Shown here: piece after piece, positions 1 to 8,284 of the stretch
Layout of the letters: every line of letters begins with the position of its first letter
Numbering within the stretch: the first letter of the stretch is position 1
Source: Ancylobacter vacuolatus
Lineage (GTDB): Bacteria; Pseudomonadota; Alphaproteobacteria; Rhizobiales; Xanthobacteraceae
Assembly: GCF_030813595.1 (NCBI RefSeq)
Contig: NZ_JAUSUH010000006.1
Span: 124,001-188,000 of the forward strand
Reading direction: 5' to 3'
DNA: 64,000 bases
The notes under the pieces: generated by a model
The model's input: only the letters and a program-made list of their open reading frames with translations
Databases searched by the model: none
What the model was told of the DNA's origin: nothing
Made by a program: the position numbers and the translations under genes

Positions 1-566
1 GGCTGATCCGCCCGGCCAATTTCCCGCCCGGCACGCCGGGACGCGGCGCAGCGCTGATCGAGGCGGCGAACGGGGCGCAGGTGCTGGTGGTCAACATGAT
101 GGGCCGGGTGTTCATGGACCCGCTCGACGACCCCTTCGCGAGCATTGACCGCGAACTCGACGCCGCCCCGCTCGGGCTGGTGGCGGACGCGACGATCGTC
201 GATTTCCACGCCGAGACCACCAGCGAGAAACAGGCCTTCGGCCATTGGTGCGACGGGCGGGCGAGCCTCGTGGTCGGCACCCACACCCATGTGCCGACCG
301 CCGATCACCGCATCCTGCCGGGGGGCACGGCCTACATGACCGATGTCGGCATGTGCGGCTGCTATGACGGGGTGATCGGCATGGACAAGGAAGAGCCGCT
401 GCGCCGCTTCACCCGCAAGATCGGCTCAAGCCGCTTCGAGCCCGTCGCCGGGCCGGGCACGCTGTCCGGCCTCGCGGTGGAAACCGACGGCAGCGGGCGC
501 GCCGTCGCGCTGGCGCCGGTGCGGATCGGTGGTAGCCTGAGCGAGGCCGTGCCAAGCTTCTGGTAG
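1..566 (+). CDS. YmdB-like metallophosphoesterase (TIGR00282 family), 3' part
   Basis: The 5' end lies outside the window: the frame is open from base 3 and reads [15 protein letters not shown] before the first internal ATG at 81. The rest keeps family landmarks: [17 protein letters not shown], then a [20 protein letters not shown] block whose histidines should be metal ligands, then TDVGMCG. This matches the C-terminal two thirds of the YmdB group of calcineurin-like phosphoesterases (cyclic-nucleotide or RNA-linked phosphodiesterases in studied members). The next gene is yebC, 112 bases downstream on the same strand, a common alphaproteobacterial neighbour. Family assignment is firm; the physiological substrate is not known. 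Confidence 0.88.
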   Translation, partial: LIRPANFPPGTPGRGAALIEAANGAQVLVVNMMGRVFMDPLDDPFASIDRELDAAPLGLVADATIVDFHAETTSEKQAFGHWCDGRASLVVGTHTHVPTADHRILPGGTAYMTDVGMCGCYDGVIGMDKEEPLRRFTRKIGSSRFEPVAGPGTLSGLAVETDGSGRAVALAPVRIGGSLSEAVPSFW

Positions 567-678
567 CGGGGGCGCTTTACGCGTGCCCGCCCTCTCGCCT
601 ATAAGCCGCGCACCCTTTTGTTTCAGGTATTCGGACAGGGTTGGCCGCAGGCCCGCCCGGTGTGACGTGGAGGCGGCC

Positions 679-1425
679 ATGGCGGGTCATTCGCAATTCA
701 AGAACATCATGCACCGCAAGGGCAAGCAGGACGCGGTGCGTTCCAAGCTGTTCTCCAAGCTGGCGCGTGAAGTCACGGTCGCCGCCAAGCTCGGCATGCC
801 CGACCCGGCGCTGAACCCGCGCCTGCGCGCCGCCGTGCTGGCCGCCCGCGCGGAAAACATGCCCAAGGACAATATCGACCGCGCCATCAAGAAGGCGCTG
901 GGCGGCGACGCGGAGAATTATGACGAGATCCGCTATGAGGGCTATGGCCCCGGCGGCGTCGCCGTCATCGTCGAGGCGCTGACCGACAACCGCAACCGCA
1001 CCGCTTCGGAAGTGCGCTCCTTCTTCACCAAGTCCGGTGGGGCGCTGGCCGAGACCGGCGCCGTCTCCTTCATGTTCGACCGCATTGGCACCGTCGAGTT
1101 CGACGCCGCCAAGGCCTCGGCCGACGACATGCTGGAAGCCGCCATCGAGGCGGGCGCCGACGATGTGACCTCGGACGAGCATGGCCACGAGATCGTCTGC
1201 TCGGTGGAGAACCTGCACGAGGTCGCCCGCGCGCTGGAAGCCAAGTTCGGCGAGCCGCGCAAGTCCGGCCTGGTCTGGCGCCCGCAGAACACGGTGGCGG
1301 TGGATGACGAGGTGGCGGAGAAGCTGATCCGCCTGGTCGACAACCTCAACGACAATGACGACGTGCAAAACGTCTATGCCAATTTCGAACTGTCCGACGC
1401 CTTCATGGCGAAGATGAGCGACTGA
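679..1425 (+). CDS. YebC/PmpR family protein (TACO1 family)
   Basis: The 248-residue product starts [18 protein letters not shown], the signature N-terminus of YebC/TACO1 proteins, and carries [18 protein letters not shown] and [19 protein letters not shown]. The length is normal. The frame is open further upstream (to 583), but the ATG at 679 gives the conserved start. Family members are described as DNA-binding regulators (PmpR) and, more recently, as ribosome-associated factors that help translation of proline stretches. In many alphaproteobacteria yebC precedes ruvC, as it nearly does here, with two transporter genes between. A short perfect hairpin follows the stop. Confidence 0.95.
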   Translation: MAGHSQFKNIMHRKGKQDAVRSKLFSKLAREVTVAAKLGMPDPALNPRLRAAVLAARAENMPKDNIDRAIKKALGGDAENYDEIRYEGYGPGGVAVIVEALTDNRNRTASEVRSFFTKSGGALAETGAVSFMFDRIGTVEFDAAKASADDMLEAAIEAGADDVTSDEHGHEIVCSVENLHEVARALEAKFGEPRKSGLVWRPQNTVAVDDEVAEKLIRLVDNLNDNDDVQNVYANFELSDAFMAKMSD

Positions 1426-1443
1426 ACGCTCATTGCGGAAGGC

Positions 1444-1467
1444 GCGTCATCCCGTGCGGGATGACGC
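1444..1467. terminator. Perfect hairpin after yebC, between converging genes
   Basis: GCGTCATCCCG, a TG loop and CGGGATGACGC form an 11-bp perfect stem between the stops of yebC and the convergent transporter gene. No T-run follows, so it may be a bidirectional stop or the minimal form of the GTCATCCCGG palindrome family found elsewhere in the window. Confidence 0.5.
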
Positions 1468-1485
1468 CATGGCGAGGGGACGGCC

Positions 1486-2232
1486 TCACCGCCCGATCAG
1501 CGCGTCGAACAGCGGCAGGCTGAGAAGGGCGGCGGCGGCGATCACCCAATAGGCGGCGATGCGGTAATGCCGGTCCGAGGCGCCGCGAAAGGCGCGGGCG
1601 CCGGCATAAAGGCCGATCGCATAGCCAGGCCCGAGCAGAAGGGTGAGTCGTCCGACCTCGGCGGTGAACAGGCCGCTGACCGCATAGGCGGTGCCGCTCG
1701 CCAGCGTGACCAGCGCGAAGAAGCCGAACAGGTTCGCCCGCACCAGCGCTGAGGGCTGGCCGCTGCCGAGCCAATAGGCGACGACGGCGGGCCCCGACAT
1801 CTGCGCCGCGCCGCCGCAGAAGCCGGCAACCGCGCCGACCGCCAGCGTCGTCGGCAAAGAGTGCCGGCCGGTATGGCGCCAGCCGGACGCCAGCAGCGCC
1901 AGAAGACCGAGGCCGAGCAGCGCCAGTGCCCAGCGCAGCACCATCGGGTCGGTGTGCCCGAGCACCCACACCCCGGCCGGCACTGCCACCACGGCGCCCG
2001 CTGCCAGCGGGGCGACCTGGCGCCAGATGCAGGCGCGAAGCGCCGGCACGAGGAAAGGCAGGGTCAGCAGCGTGTCGATGACCAGCAGAGAGGGGGCGGC
2101 GACGCGCGGGCCATAGGCGGCACTCACCAGCGGCACGAAGATGAGGGCGCCGCCGAACCCCGAGAAGCCGCGCGTGACGCCGGCGATCAGCGCGGTGAGG
2201 AAGGCCCAGACAAGGGCGGGATCGAGGGCCAT
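1486..2232 (-). CDS. TSUP family (TauE/SafE-like) membrane permease
   Basis: This is a 248-residue, very hydrophobic protein. It begins MALDPALVWAFLTALIAG followed by GFSGFGGALIFVPL, the glycine-rich first repeat of TauE/SafE proteins, with a second repeat near AVAGFCGGAAQMSGPAVVAYWL. About eight membrane segments can be traced. The family exports or imports sulfur-containing organic anions such as sulfite or sulfoacetate, but no neighbour shows the substrate here. The gene is divergent from a DMT-family transporter gene at 2471, and the 238-base gap holds a perfect palindrome likely to control one or both. Confidence 0.85.
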   Translation of the reverse strand: MALDPALVWAFLTALIAGVTRGFSGFGGALIFVPLVSAAYGPRVAAPSLLVIDTLLTLPFLVPALRACIWRQVAPLAAGAVVAVPAGVWVLGHTDPMVLRWALALLGLGLLALLASGWRHTGRHSLPTTLAVGAVAGFCGGAAQMSGPAVVAYWLGSGQPSALVRANLFGFFALVTLASGTAYAVSGLFTAEVGRLTLLLGPGYAIGLYAGARAFRGASDRHYRIAAYWVIAAAALLSLPLFDALIGR

Positions 2233-2312
2233 GGGGAACCGAAGGAGCGCGCAGCGCCGAAGCGTGGGCCGGCAGACCTAGTCCCGCCGCCTTGTGCCGT
2301 CAACACGGTTGG

Positions 2313-2335
2313 TGATGGATGTGACACATCCATCA
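2313..2335. promoter_or_regulatory. 23-bp perfect palindrome, candidate operator
   Basis: Arms TGATGGATGTG and CACATCCATCA flank a single central A. The site is 81 bases from the permease start on one side and 136 bases from the DMT transporter start on the other. Perfect 11-bp arms with an odd centre suit a dimeric repressor such as a GntR or TetR protein. No regulator gene lies next to it, so the cognate protein is unknown. Confidence 0.55.
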
Positions 2336-2356
2336 GCTTTCGCGAACGTGCTCATT

Positions 2357-2373
2357 CGCAAAACGCATTTGCG
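2357..2373. promoter_or_regulatory. Second inverted repeat in the same divergent gap
   Basis: CGCAAA-ACGCA-TTTGCG, with perfect 6-bp arms, lies 21 bases after the larger palindrome. It may be a second operator or a chance hairpin. Confidence 0.3.
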
Positions 2374-2470
2374 CGAACCGGTCGCGCACGCCACATTCGG
2401 CGCAACTCGCTGCCCGACATCGTGCCGGGCGCCACATTTTCCTGCGCCGCGCTGCGGCGGGATATCGATC

Positions 2471-3400
2471 ATGAACAAGTCCGTCTCGGCGGCCGCGCTC
2501 GGCGGCACGGCCGCTCCCTCGCTTTCCGATCGCCTGACCGGTGCCGGCTGCGCCCTTCTCGCCATCGCTATCTGGGGCGCCTGGATCGTCTCCACCCGGC
2601 ACGCCGTGCACGGGCATTTGTCGCCGGCGACGGTGGGCTGGCTGCGCTTCGTCGTGCCGGCGGTGGTGCTGGCGCCGGCCTGGTGGCGTATCGGCCTGTG
2701 GCCGAAGCGCGGCTTCCTGCCCTTCCTGCTGTGCTTTCTCGGCGCGGGCGCCTTCTTCTTCCTCGATGTGGCGACCGCGATGCGCTTCGTGCCGGCGGCC
2801 GATGTCGGCCCGCTGTTGCCCGGCACCATGCCGCTGATCGTCGCCGCGATCTCGGTGCTGGTGTTCCGCGAGCGGCTGGGGATGGGCCGGGCGATCGGCT
2901 TTGCCGCCATCGCGCTCGGCGTGGTCACGCTGGGCGGGCGCGGGCTGCTCTACCCGCAAGATGGGGCCTGGCGCGGCCATGCGCTGCTGCTCATCGGGGC
3001 CGGAATGTGGGCCTGCTACACGCTCGCCTTCCGCCGCACCGGCCTCAAGGCGACCGAGACGGTCGGGCTGGTCGGGCTGTGGTCCACGGTGGTGCTGACG
3101 CCCTATGGTGTGCCTGGTGTGGTGGAGGCGGTGGCCAGCGGCTATGGCCGGGAAGTGCTGTTCCAGCTGCTGATCCAGGGCCTGTTGTCGGGCGTGGTGG
3201 CGCTGGTGGCCTTCGGCATCGCCATTGAGCGGCTCGGCTCCTCGCGCGCCGCCGCCTTCACCGGGCTGGTGCCGGCGCTGGCGGCGCTGATCGCCGTGCC
3301 GGCGCTGGGCGAGCACCCGGACACGGCGGCGATCATCGGCGTGGCGGCGACGGGCGTCGGCGTGGTGCTGGCCAGCGGGGCATTCAGCGGGCGGCGCTAG
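2471..3400 (+). CDS. DMT superfamily (EamA) transporter
   Basis: The 309-residue product has two EamA halves, about residues 18-150 and 165-300, with ten predicted membrane segments. Seen motifs include LLAIAIWGAWIVSTRHAV in the first helix and PGTMPLIVAAISVLVFRERLG at the end of the first repeat. The ATG at 2471 is chosen because upstream in-frame codons (from 2294) run through the palindromic control region and have no family character. The family moves small metabolites, mostly by export. The substrate cannot be read from the sequence. Confidence 0.88.
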   Translation: MNKSVSAAALGGTAAPSLSDRLTGAGCALLAIAIWGAWIVSTRHAVHGHLSPATVGWLRFVVPAVVLAPAWWRIGLWPKRGFLPFLLCFLGAGAFFFLDVATAMRFVPAADVGPLLPGTMPLIVAAISVLVFRERLGMGRAIGFAAIALGVVTLGGRGLLYPQDGAWRGHALLLIGAGMWACYTLAFRRTGLKATETVGLVGLWSTVVLTPYGVPGVVEAVASGYGREVLFQLLIQGLLSGVVALVAFGIAIERLGSSRAAAFTGLVPALAALIAVPALGEHPDTAAIIGVAATGVGVVLASGAFSGRR

Positions 3401-3473
3401 CGGTTAACGATGCGTCAACCATGATCGGCGTCCCCGCCGAACCGGGGCGCGCGGCGGCGCATCGCCCCTTTCC

Positions 3474-3488
3474 GTTCGTCCTTTGTTC
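3474..3488 (+). promoter_or_regulatory. LexA (SOS) box of the alphaproteobacterial type
   Basis: GTTC-GTCCTTT-GTTC is an exact match to GTTC-N7-GTTC, the established LexA direct-repeat operator of alphaproteobacteria. It lies 16 bases before the ruvC start, as expected for an SOS-controlled ruvCAB operon. Confidence 0.85.
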
Positions 3489-3504
3489 GGGTACGCCCTA
3501 AGGG

Positions 3505-4056
3505 ATGGCGACGTCTCCGATTCGCATCCTCGGCCTTGATCCCGGCCTCCGCCGCACCGGCTGGGGGGTGATCGAGGCTGTCGGCACCCGGCTCGCCTTC
3601 GTCGCCTGCGGCACGGTGATGCCGCCGGAGGAGGGCGGGCTGGCGGAACGGCTCGCCTGTCTTCACAATGATCTCGCCAAGGTGCTGCGCACCTACACCC
3701 CTGACGAGGCGGCGGTCGAAGAGACCTTCGTCAACGTCAACCCGGCCTCGACGCTCAAGCTCGGCCAGGCGCGCGGCGTGGTGATGCTGACCCCGGCGCT
3801 CGCGGGGGTGCCGGTTTCCGAATATGCGGCGCTGCTGGTGAAGAAGACCGTTGTCGGGGCCGGCCGTGCCGAGAAGGCGCAGATCCGCCTGATGATGAAG
3901 ATCCTGCTGCCGCAGGCCGATTTCACCACTGACGATGCCGCCGACGCGCTTGCGGTCGCCGTCACCCATGCGCAGCATCGGGGCATGGCAGCGATGAAGG
4001 CGCAGATGGCGGCCAAGGTTTCGACAAAGCTCACCTCAAGGGTTGCAGCACGATGA
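3505..4056 (+). CDS. ruvC: Holliday junction resolvase RuvC
   Basis: The 183-residue product is an RNase H-fold endonuclease that cuts Holliday junctions. It begins with [15 protein letters not shown]. The four catalytic acidic residues can be placed at D12, E72 (VEETF), D144 and D147 ([15 protein letters not shown]). Length is typical. It is first in ruvC-ruvA-ruvB, overlaps ruvA by four bases (ATGA), and has an SOS box just upstream. Confidence 0.97.
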   Translation: MATSPIRILGLDPGLRRTGWGVIEAVGTRLAFVACGTVMPPEEGGLAERLACLHNDLAKVLRTYTPDEAAVEETFVNVNPASTLKLGQARGVVMLTPALAGVPVSEYAALLVKKTVVGAGRAEKAQIRLMMKILLPQADFTTDDAADALAVAVTHAQHRGMAAMKAQMAAKVSTKLTSRVAAR

Positions 4057-4670
4057 TCGGCAAGCTGAAGGGCCTGGTCGACAGCTATGGCGACGATCAT
4101 GTGATCCTCGACGTGCAGGGCGTGGGCTATCTCGTGCACTGCTCGGCCCGCACGCTGCAGGCGCTGCCGCGCGTCGGCGAGGCCGGCACGCTGTTCATCG
4201 AGACCTTCGTGCGCGAGGACATGATCCGCCTCTATGGCTTCGTCTCGCAGGCCGAGAAGAGCTGGTTCCTGCTGCTGCAGAATGTGCAGGGTGTCGGCTC
4301 CAAGGTGGCGCTGAACGTGCTCTCGACCCTCTCGCCCTCCGAGCTCGCCAATGCGGTGGCGCTGGGCGACAAGGTGATGGTGGCGCGGGCCAATGGCGTC
4401 GGGCCGAAGGTGGCCGCCCGCATCGTCGCCGAGCTGAAGGACAAGGCGCCGGGCTTTGCCAGCGTCGACCCCGGCGTCGCCGGCCTTGTCGCGCAGATCG
4501 AGGACCGGCAGGCGCCCGGCCCGGTGGCGGACGCGGTCTCGGCGCTGGTCAATCTGGGCTATGCGCCGATCCAGGCCAGCGCCGCCATTGCCGGCGCGGT
4601 GCGTGAGGCGGGCGAGGGCGCCGACACCGCCCGGCTGATCCGCCTCGGGCTGAAGGAACTGGCGAAGTGA
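4053..4670 (+). CDS. ruvA: Holliday junction DNA helicase subunit RuvA
   Basis: The 205-residue product has the OB-fold domain first ([26 protein letters not shown] cut to the family pattern MIGKLKG...GVGY), then paired helix-hairpin-helix motifs ([17 protein letters not shown] and [17 protein letters not shown]), then a small C-terminal domain that contacts RuvB. It forms the tetramer that holds the four-way junction. It overlaps ruvC upstream and ruvB downstream by four bases each, so the three are translationally coupled. Confidence 0.97.
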   Translation: MIGKLKGLVDSYGDDHVILDVQGVGYLVHCSARTLQALPRVGEAGTLFIETFVREDMIRLYGFVSQAEKSWFLLLQNVQGVGSKVALNVLSTLSPSELANAVALGDKVMVARANGVGPKVAARIVAELKDKAPGFASVDPGVAGLVAQIEDRQAPGPVADAVSALVNLGYAPIQASAAIAGAVREAGEGADTARLIRLGLKELAK

Positions 4671-5704
4671 GCGAGACGCGCCTCATCGCCCCGGACAAGC
4701 GCGAGGAAGACCTCGCCGAGGCCTCGCTGCGGCCGCAGAACCTTGCGGAATTCGTCGGGCAGGAGCAGGCGCGGGCCAATCTCGACATTTTCATCAAGGC
4801 GGCGAAGACACGCGGCGAGGCGCTGGACCATGTGCTGTTCGTCGGCCCGCCGGGGCTCGGCAAGACCACGCTGGCGCAGATCGTGGCGCGCGAGCTGGGG
4901 GTGGGCTTCCGCTCCACCTCCGGTCCGGTCATCGCCAAGGCCGGCGACCTCGCGGCGCTGCTGACCAATCTCGAAGAGCGCGATGTGCTGTTCATCGACG
5001 AAATTCACCGGCTCAACCCGGCGGTGGAGGAAATCCTCTATCCGGCGATGGAGGATTATGAACTCGACCTCATCATCGGCGAGGGGCCGGCGGCGCGCTC
5101 GGTGAAGATCTCGCTGTCGAAATTCACTTTGGTGGGCGCCACCACGCGCTCGGGCCTGCTGACCACGCCGCTGCGCGACCGCTTCGGCATTCCCATCCGG
5201 CTGAATTTCTACACCGTGGAAGAGCTGGAACTGGTGGTGACGCGCGGCGCGCGGGTGATGGGCATTCCCATCGCCCGGGACGGCGCGCGCGAGATCGCCC
5301 GCCGGGCACGCGGCACGCCGCGCATCGCCGGAAGGCTGCTGCGCCGGGTGCGCGACTTCACCCTGGTGGCCGGCAAGGAGATCATCGACCGCGCCGCCGC
5401 CGATCATGCGCTGCTGGCGCTTGAAGTGGACGGGCTCGGCCTCGACCAGATGGACCGGCGCTACCTCACCGTGGTGGCGATGAATTATGGCGGCGGGCCG
5501 GTGGGGGTGGAAACCATCGCCGCCGCGCTTTCCGAGCCGCGCGATGCCATCGAGGAAATCATCGAACCCTATCTGGTGCAGCAGGGCTTTCTCCAGCGTA
5601 CCCCGCGCGGGCGGGTGCTGACCGCGCACGCCTTCAAGCATCTCGGCCTCGCAGCGCCGTCGAGCGTCAACCAGATGCCGCTGTTCGACGAGGGCGCGGA
5701 TTAA
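4667..5704 (+). CDS. ruvB: Holliday junction branch-migration ATPase RuvB
   Basis: This 345-residue AAA+ motor has Walker [10 protein letters not shown] at residues 60-68, Walker B LFIDEIH at 108-114, sensor [10 protein letters not shown] and a C-terminal winged helix. The start is GTG inside GTGA, overlapping the ruvA stop. It drives branch migration with RuvA. Length and motif order are normal for the family. Confidence 0.97.
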   Translation: MSETRLIAPDKREEDLAEASLRPQNLAEFVGQEQARANLDIFIKAAKTRGEALDHVLFVGPPGLGKTTLAQIVARELGVGFRSTSGPVIAKAGDLAALLTNLEERDVLFIDEIHRLNPAVEEILYPAMEDYELDLIIGEGPAARSVKISLSKFTLVGATTRSGLLTTPLRDRFGIPIRLNFYTVEELELVVTRGARVMGIPIARDGAREIARRARGTPRIAGRLLRRVRDFTLVAGKEIIDRAAADHALLALEVDGLGLDQMDRRYLTVVAMNYGGGPVGVETIAAALSEPRDAIEEIIEPYLVQQGFLQRTPRGRVLTAHAFKHLGLAAPSSVNQMPLFDEGAD

Positions 5705-5760
5705 CCCCTTGTGCGCCCGGCCATCGACGTGACCTCCCGCGTGATGTAAGTCCCCTTCAC

Positions 5761-6393
5761 ATGAGCTGGTCCCGGAACGGCGGAGAATCGCGCGGCTATC
5801 ATCACGGCAACCTGCGGGAAGCCCTGATGAAGGCGGCGCTTGAGCTGATCGCGGAGAAGGGCACCGCTGGCGCCACCTTCGCCGAGGCGGCGCGCCGCGC
5901 CGGCGTCTCCCCGGCCGCGCCCTACCGGCATTTCCGCGACCGCGACGAATTGCTGGCGGCGGTGGCGGCGGATGGGTTCGAGCGCTTCACCAAGGCGCTG
6001 GAGGCGGGCTGGAACGAGGGACGGCCGACCCCGTCCGAGGCCTTTGAACGGCTTGGCCGGGCCTATCTCGCCTTCGCCCGCGAGCATCCGGCCGACTATG
6101 TCGCGATGTTCGAATCCGGCCTGCGCAGCGAGGCGTTCCCGGCGCTCGACCAGGCCGGCCAGCGCGCTTTCGGCGTGCTGCGCGAGGCGGCGGATACGCT
6201 GGTCGCCTCCATGCCGCCCACCGTGCGCCCGCCGGCGCTGATGGTGGCGCTGCACACCTGGGCGCTGGCGCATGGCGTCGCCTCGCTGTTCGGCCGCGCC
6301 GATGGCGCCCGCCGCAAGCTGCCAATGGCGCCGGACGACCTGCTTGAGGCGGCCTTCCTGGTCTATCTCAAGGGGCTGGCGGCGGGGGGCTAG
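5761..6393 (+). CDS. TetR/AcrR family transcriptional regulator
   Basis: The 210-residue product has an N-terminal helix-turn-helix: LREALMKAALELIAEKG, then [20 protein letters not shown] at about residues 39-58. The C-terminal ligand domain is of the WHG/TetR type (PADYVAMFESGLRSEAFPAL). There is no efflux or enzyme gene adjacent that would show its target: ruvB ends 56 bases upstream and an unknown gene converges from downstream. The ligand and operator are unknown. Confidence 0.88.
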   Translation: MSWSRNGGESRGYHHGNLREALMKAALELIAEKGTAGATFAEAARRAGVSPAAPYRHFRDRDELLAAVAADGFERFTKALEAGWNEGRPTPSEAFERLGRAYLAFAREHPADYVAMFESGLRSEAFPALDQAGQRAFGVLREAADTLVASMPPTVRPPALMVALHTWALAHGVASLFGRADGARRKLPMAPDDLLEAAFLVYLKGLAAGG

Positions 6394-6406
6394 GACGGGG
6401 CGGCGT

Positions 6407-6886
6407 TCAGCCCTCGGCTACGTTGTTGACCTCGATGCCGTCCTGCGCCTTCCGGCAGAACAGCTGGATGTCGTCCGGTGTGTTCTCCGGTGTCAGGATC
6501 ACCGGGCGCCCGGCTTTCTCCGCCAGCCAGAGGATGAAGCGGGCGAGCGCCTGCCAGTCTTCCGGCTCGCAGACATCGGCGGGATCGATATCGAACTCGA
6601 TATCGTCGCTGCGGAAGAAGTGCAGGTTGACCTGCACCTCGCCGGCATTCCACCGCAGGCTGGGGCTTGCGTTTCCCCAGATGGCGAACACATCCTCGAT
6701 GCGCGCGGGCAGGGCGGCCGGCTCGCCGTCGATCTCGAAGACGGACGGCGGGTCGAGCGCGCGCAGGCCGTCAAGCACGGCCTGCCAGCCTTCGGGGCCG
6801 GCATCGAGCACATAGAGATCGCGCAAGGAGCCATCCGGCTCGAAAATCCAGGCGACGTCGGTCCAAGCGGGAATCGGTGCAGTCAT
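6407..6886 (-). CDS. Conserved hypothetical protein, 159 aa
   Basis: The product is soluble and acidic, starting MTAPIPAWTDVAWIFEPDGS. It has no signal peptide and no membrane segment. The frame is open 16 codons further upstream, but the ATG at 6886 gives a coherent start. It has alternating strands rich in W, F and D (LRWNAGEVQVNLHFF, EFDIDPADVCEPEDWQAL), suggesting a small alpha/beta protein. I do not recognise a functional family. It converges with the TetR gene, with 13 bases between stops. Confidence 0.7.
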   Translation of the reverse strand: MTAPIPAWTDVAWIFEPDGSLRDLYVLDAGPEGWQAVLDGLRALDPPSVFEIDGEPAALPARIEDVFAIWGNASPSLRWNAGEVQVNLHFFRSDDIEFDIDPADVCEPEDWQALARFILWLAEKAGRPVILTPENTPDDIQLFCRKAQDGIEVNNVAEG

Positions 6887-7027
6887 TGGATGTGTCCTTT
6901 TCCCTTCCATCCCGCAGGACGCCCCCATTGACAAGATGGGAGTGGATTTCTATCTATGTGAATGTGATTAACATTAACCCAAGCGGACATCGGGTCCGCG
7001 AAGGTTCTACCCAGGAGCGGTACGCCC

Positions 7028-7444
7028 ATGGAGCTCGCACAGAAGCTCGACAGTTACGGCAAGCCGGCCTGGATCGCGCTCACGGTACTGGGCTTCATGG
7101 CCTGGTGGCCTCTGGGTCTTGCGGTCCTGGCCTTCACGATAGGGAGTGGACGGATGTTTTGTGGTGGCAAGCGCGGCTTCGGCCGCTGGCAGGAAGAGGG
7201 CGCGGAAGCGGTGCGTAACTTCGGCAGCCGGTTCGGTGGCGGTTTCCCCTCCAGCGGCAACCGCGCCTTTGACGAATATCGCCAGGAGACGCTGCGCCGG
7301 CTGGAAGACGAGCAGAAGGATTTCCGCTCCTTCCTCGACCGCCTGCGCCAGGCCAAGGACAAGGCGGAGTTCGACCAGTTCATGGCCGACCGCCGCAACC
7401 GTCCGGCCGCGCCTTCCGCGCCGATGGATGACGTCCAGAACTGA
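7028..7444 (+). CDS. DUF2852 domain protein (small membrane protein)
   Basis: The 138-residue product has one or two N-terminal membrane segments (WIALTVLGFMAWWPLGLAVLAF), a short RMFCGGKRGFGRW linker, and a charged C-terminal helix with YRQETLRRLEDEQKDFRSFL. This layout is that of DUF2852, common in Hyphomicrobiales and without an assigned role. A strong terminator follows at once. The upstream gap is AT-richer than its surroundings, which suits a promoter. Confidence 0.85.
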   Translation: MELAQKLDSYGKPAWIALTVLGFMAWWPLGLAVLAFTIGSGRMFCGGKRGFGRWQEEGAEAVRNFGSRFGGGFPSSGNRAFDEYRQETLRRLEDEQKDFRSFLDRLRQAKDKAEFDQFMADRRNRPAAPSAPMDDVQN

Positions 7445-7464
7445 ACAAGGCGACCATCCTGCGG

Positions 7465-7500
7465 CCGCGCCCCTCACCCGAGGGGCGCGGTTCTTTTTTT
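7465..7500 (+). terminator. Strong intrinsic terminator
   Basis: An 11-bp GC stem (CCGCGCCCCTC, loop ACCC, GAGGGGCGCGG) is followed by TTCTTTTTTT. It ends the DUF2852 transcript 20 bases after its stop and insulates the tol cluster. Confidence 0.92.
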
Positions 7501-7528
7501 GCCGAGCCTTCTCGTTTATGAGGGCAGC

Positions 7529-8038
7529 ATGAACGAGCGCCCCGACCCTTTTTCCCCTGACGTCCTCAAGGCCGACCCCTTCCTGCATCTGGCGGGAAAG
7601 CTGGTGCCGGGCGGGCATGTGCTGCCCGTGCGGGTCTATTACGAGGACACGGACTTTTCCGGCATCGTCTATCACGCCAACTACCTGAAGTTCATGGAGC
7701 GCGGCCGTTCCGATCATCTGCGGCTGATCGGCGTGGTGCAGGGCGAATTGTTCGGCGAGGCGCTGGCCGAGGCACCGGGCTTCGCCTTCGTGGTGCGCTC
7801 AATGGAGCTGCAATTCGTCCGTCCCGCCCGCATCGATGACGTGCTGGAAGTGCACACCAGCCCGGTGGAAGTCGCCGGCGCCTCGATTACGCTTGCCCAG
7901 AAGGTGAAGCGCGGCGCGGACCTCATCGTCGAGGCCAAGGTCAAGGTCGCGTTCGTCGCGCAGGGGCGCGCCCGGCGCATTCCGGACGCGCTGCGGGCGG
8001 CGATGAAGCTGGCGCTGGAGCAGGCCCCGCAGCCCTGA
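7529..8038 (+). CDS. ybgC: Tol-Pal associated acyl-CoA thioesterase YbgC
   Basis: The 169-residue hotdog-fold thioesterase has the family block RVYYEDTDFSGIVYHANYLKF cut here as YYEDTDFSGIVYHANY, with the catalytic Asp in DTDFSG. ATG at 7529 is chosen; an upstream in-frame start at 7499 falls inside the preceding terminator. YbgC hydrolyses short acyl-CoA or acyl-ACP and is the usual first gene of tol-pal clusters. The N-terminal ~30 residues before the hotdog domain are longer than in E. coli YbgC. Confidence 0.93.
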   Translation: MNERPDPFSPDVLKADPFLHLAGKLVPGGHVLPVRVYYEDTDFSGIVYHANYLKFMERGRSDHLRLIGVVQGELFGEALAEAPGFAFVVRSMELQFVRPARIDDVLEVHTSPVEVAGASITLAQKVKRGADLIVEAKVKVAFVAQGRARRIPDALRAAMKLALEQAPQP

Positions 8039-8092
8039 TTCTGAGCCCGGTAACAAAACACCCGTAAAGCTGTTGCGATGCGGCAACGCTAA

Positions 8093-8126
8093 CCCGGTAT
8101 TAACCCTAATAGGGTGTTGTACCGGG
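8093..8126 (+). other. Two-tier hairpin in the ybgC-tolQ gap
   Basis: CCCGGTA pairs with TACCGGG, and inside this ACCCT pairs with AGGGT around AAT. The 246-base ybgC-tolQ gap is long for this operon, and this is its only strong structure. No T-run follows, so it is either a transcript-processing or leader element before tolQ, or the 3' end of the ybgC message. Another small inverted repeat, GTTGC-N6-GCAAC, precedes it. Confidence 0.4.
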
Positions 8127-8284
8127 CGGCTGCGGGTGTGGCCCGGCCTCTATCGCCCAAGTTTGGACAGACTCGGTCGGTTGATGGCGGGCGCGTTCCC
8201 ACAGCAGCCATGCAGGGCATTCGCTGCTTCGCAGCCGATGCAGGGCGGCAGTGCGACCTTTAACGATCTGGCAGGATTGGCTTG

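Noticed and set aside
1861-3228. A 455-residue plus-strand frame across the TSUP/DMT gap
   Set aside because: It crosses the permease gene antisense, the palindromic control region and the DMT gene in a wrong frame.
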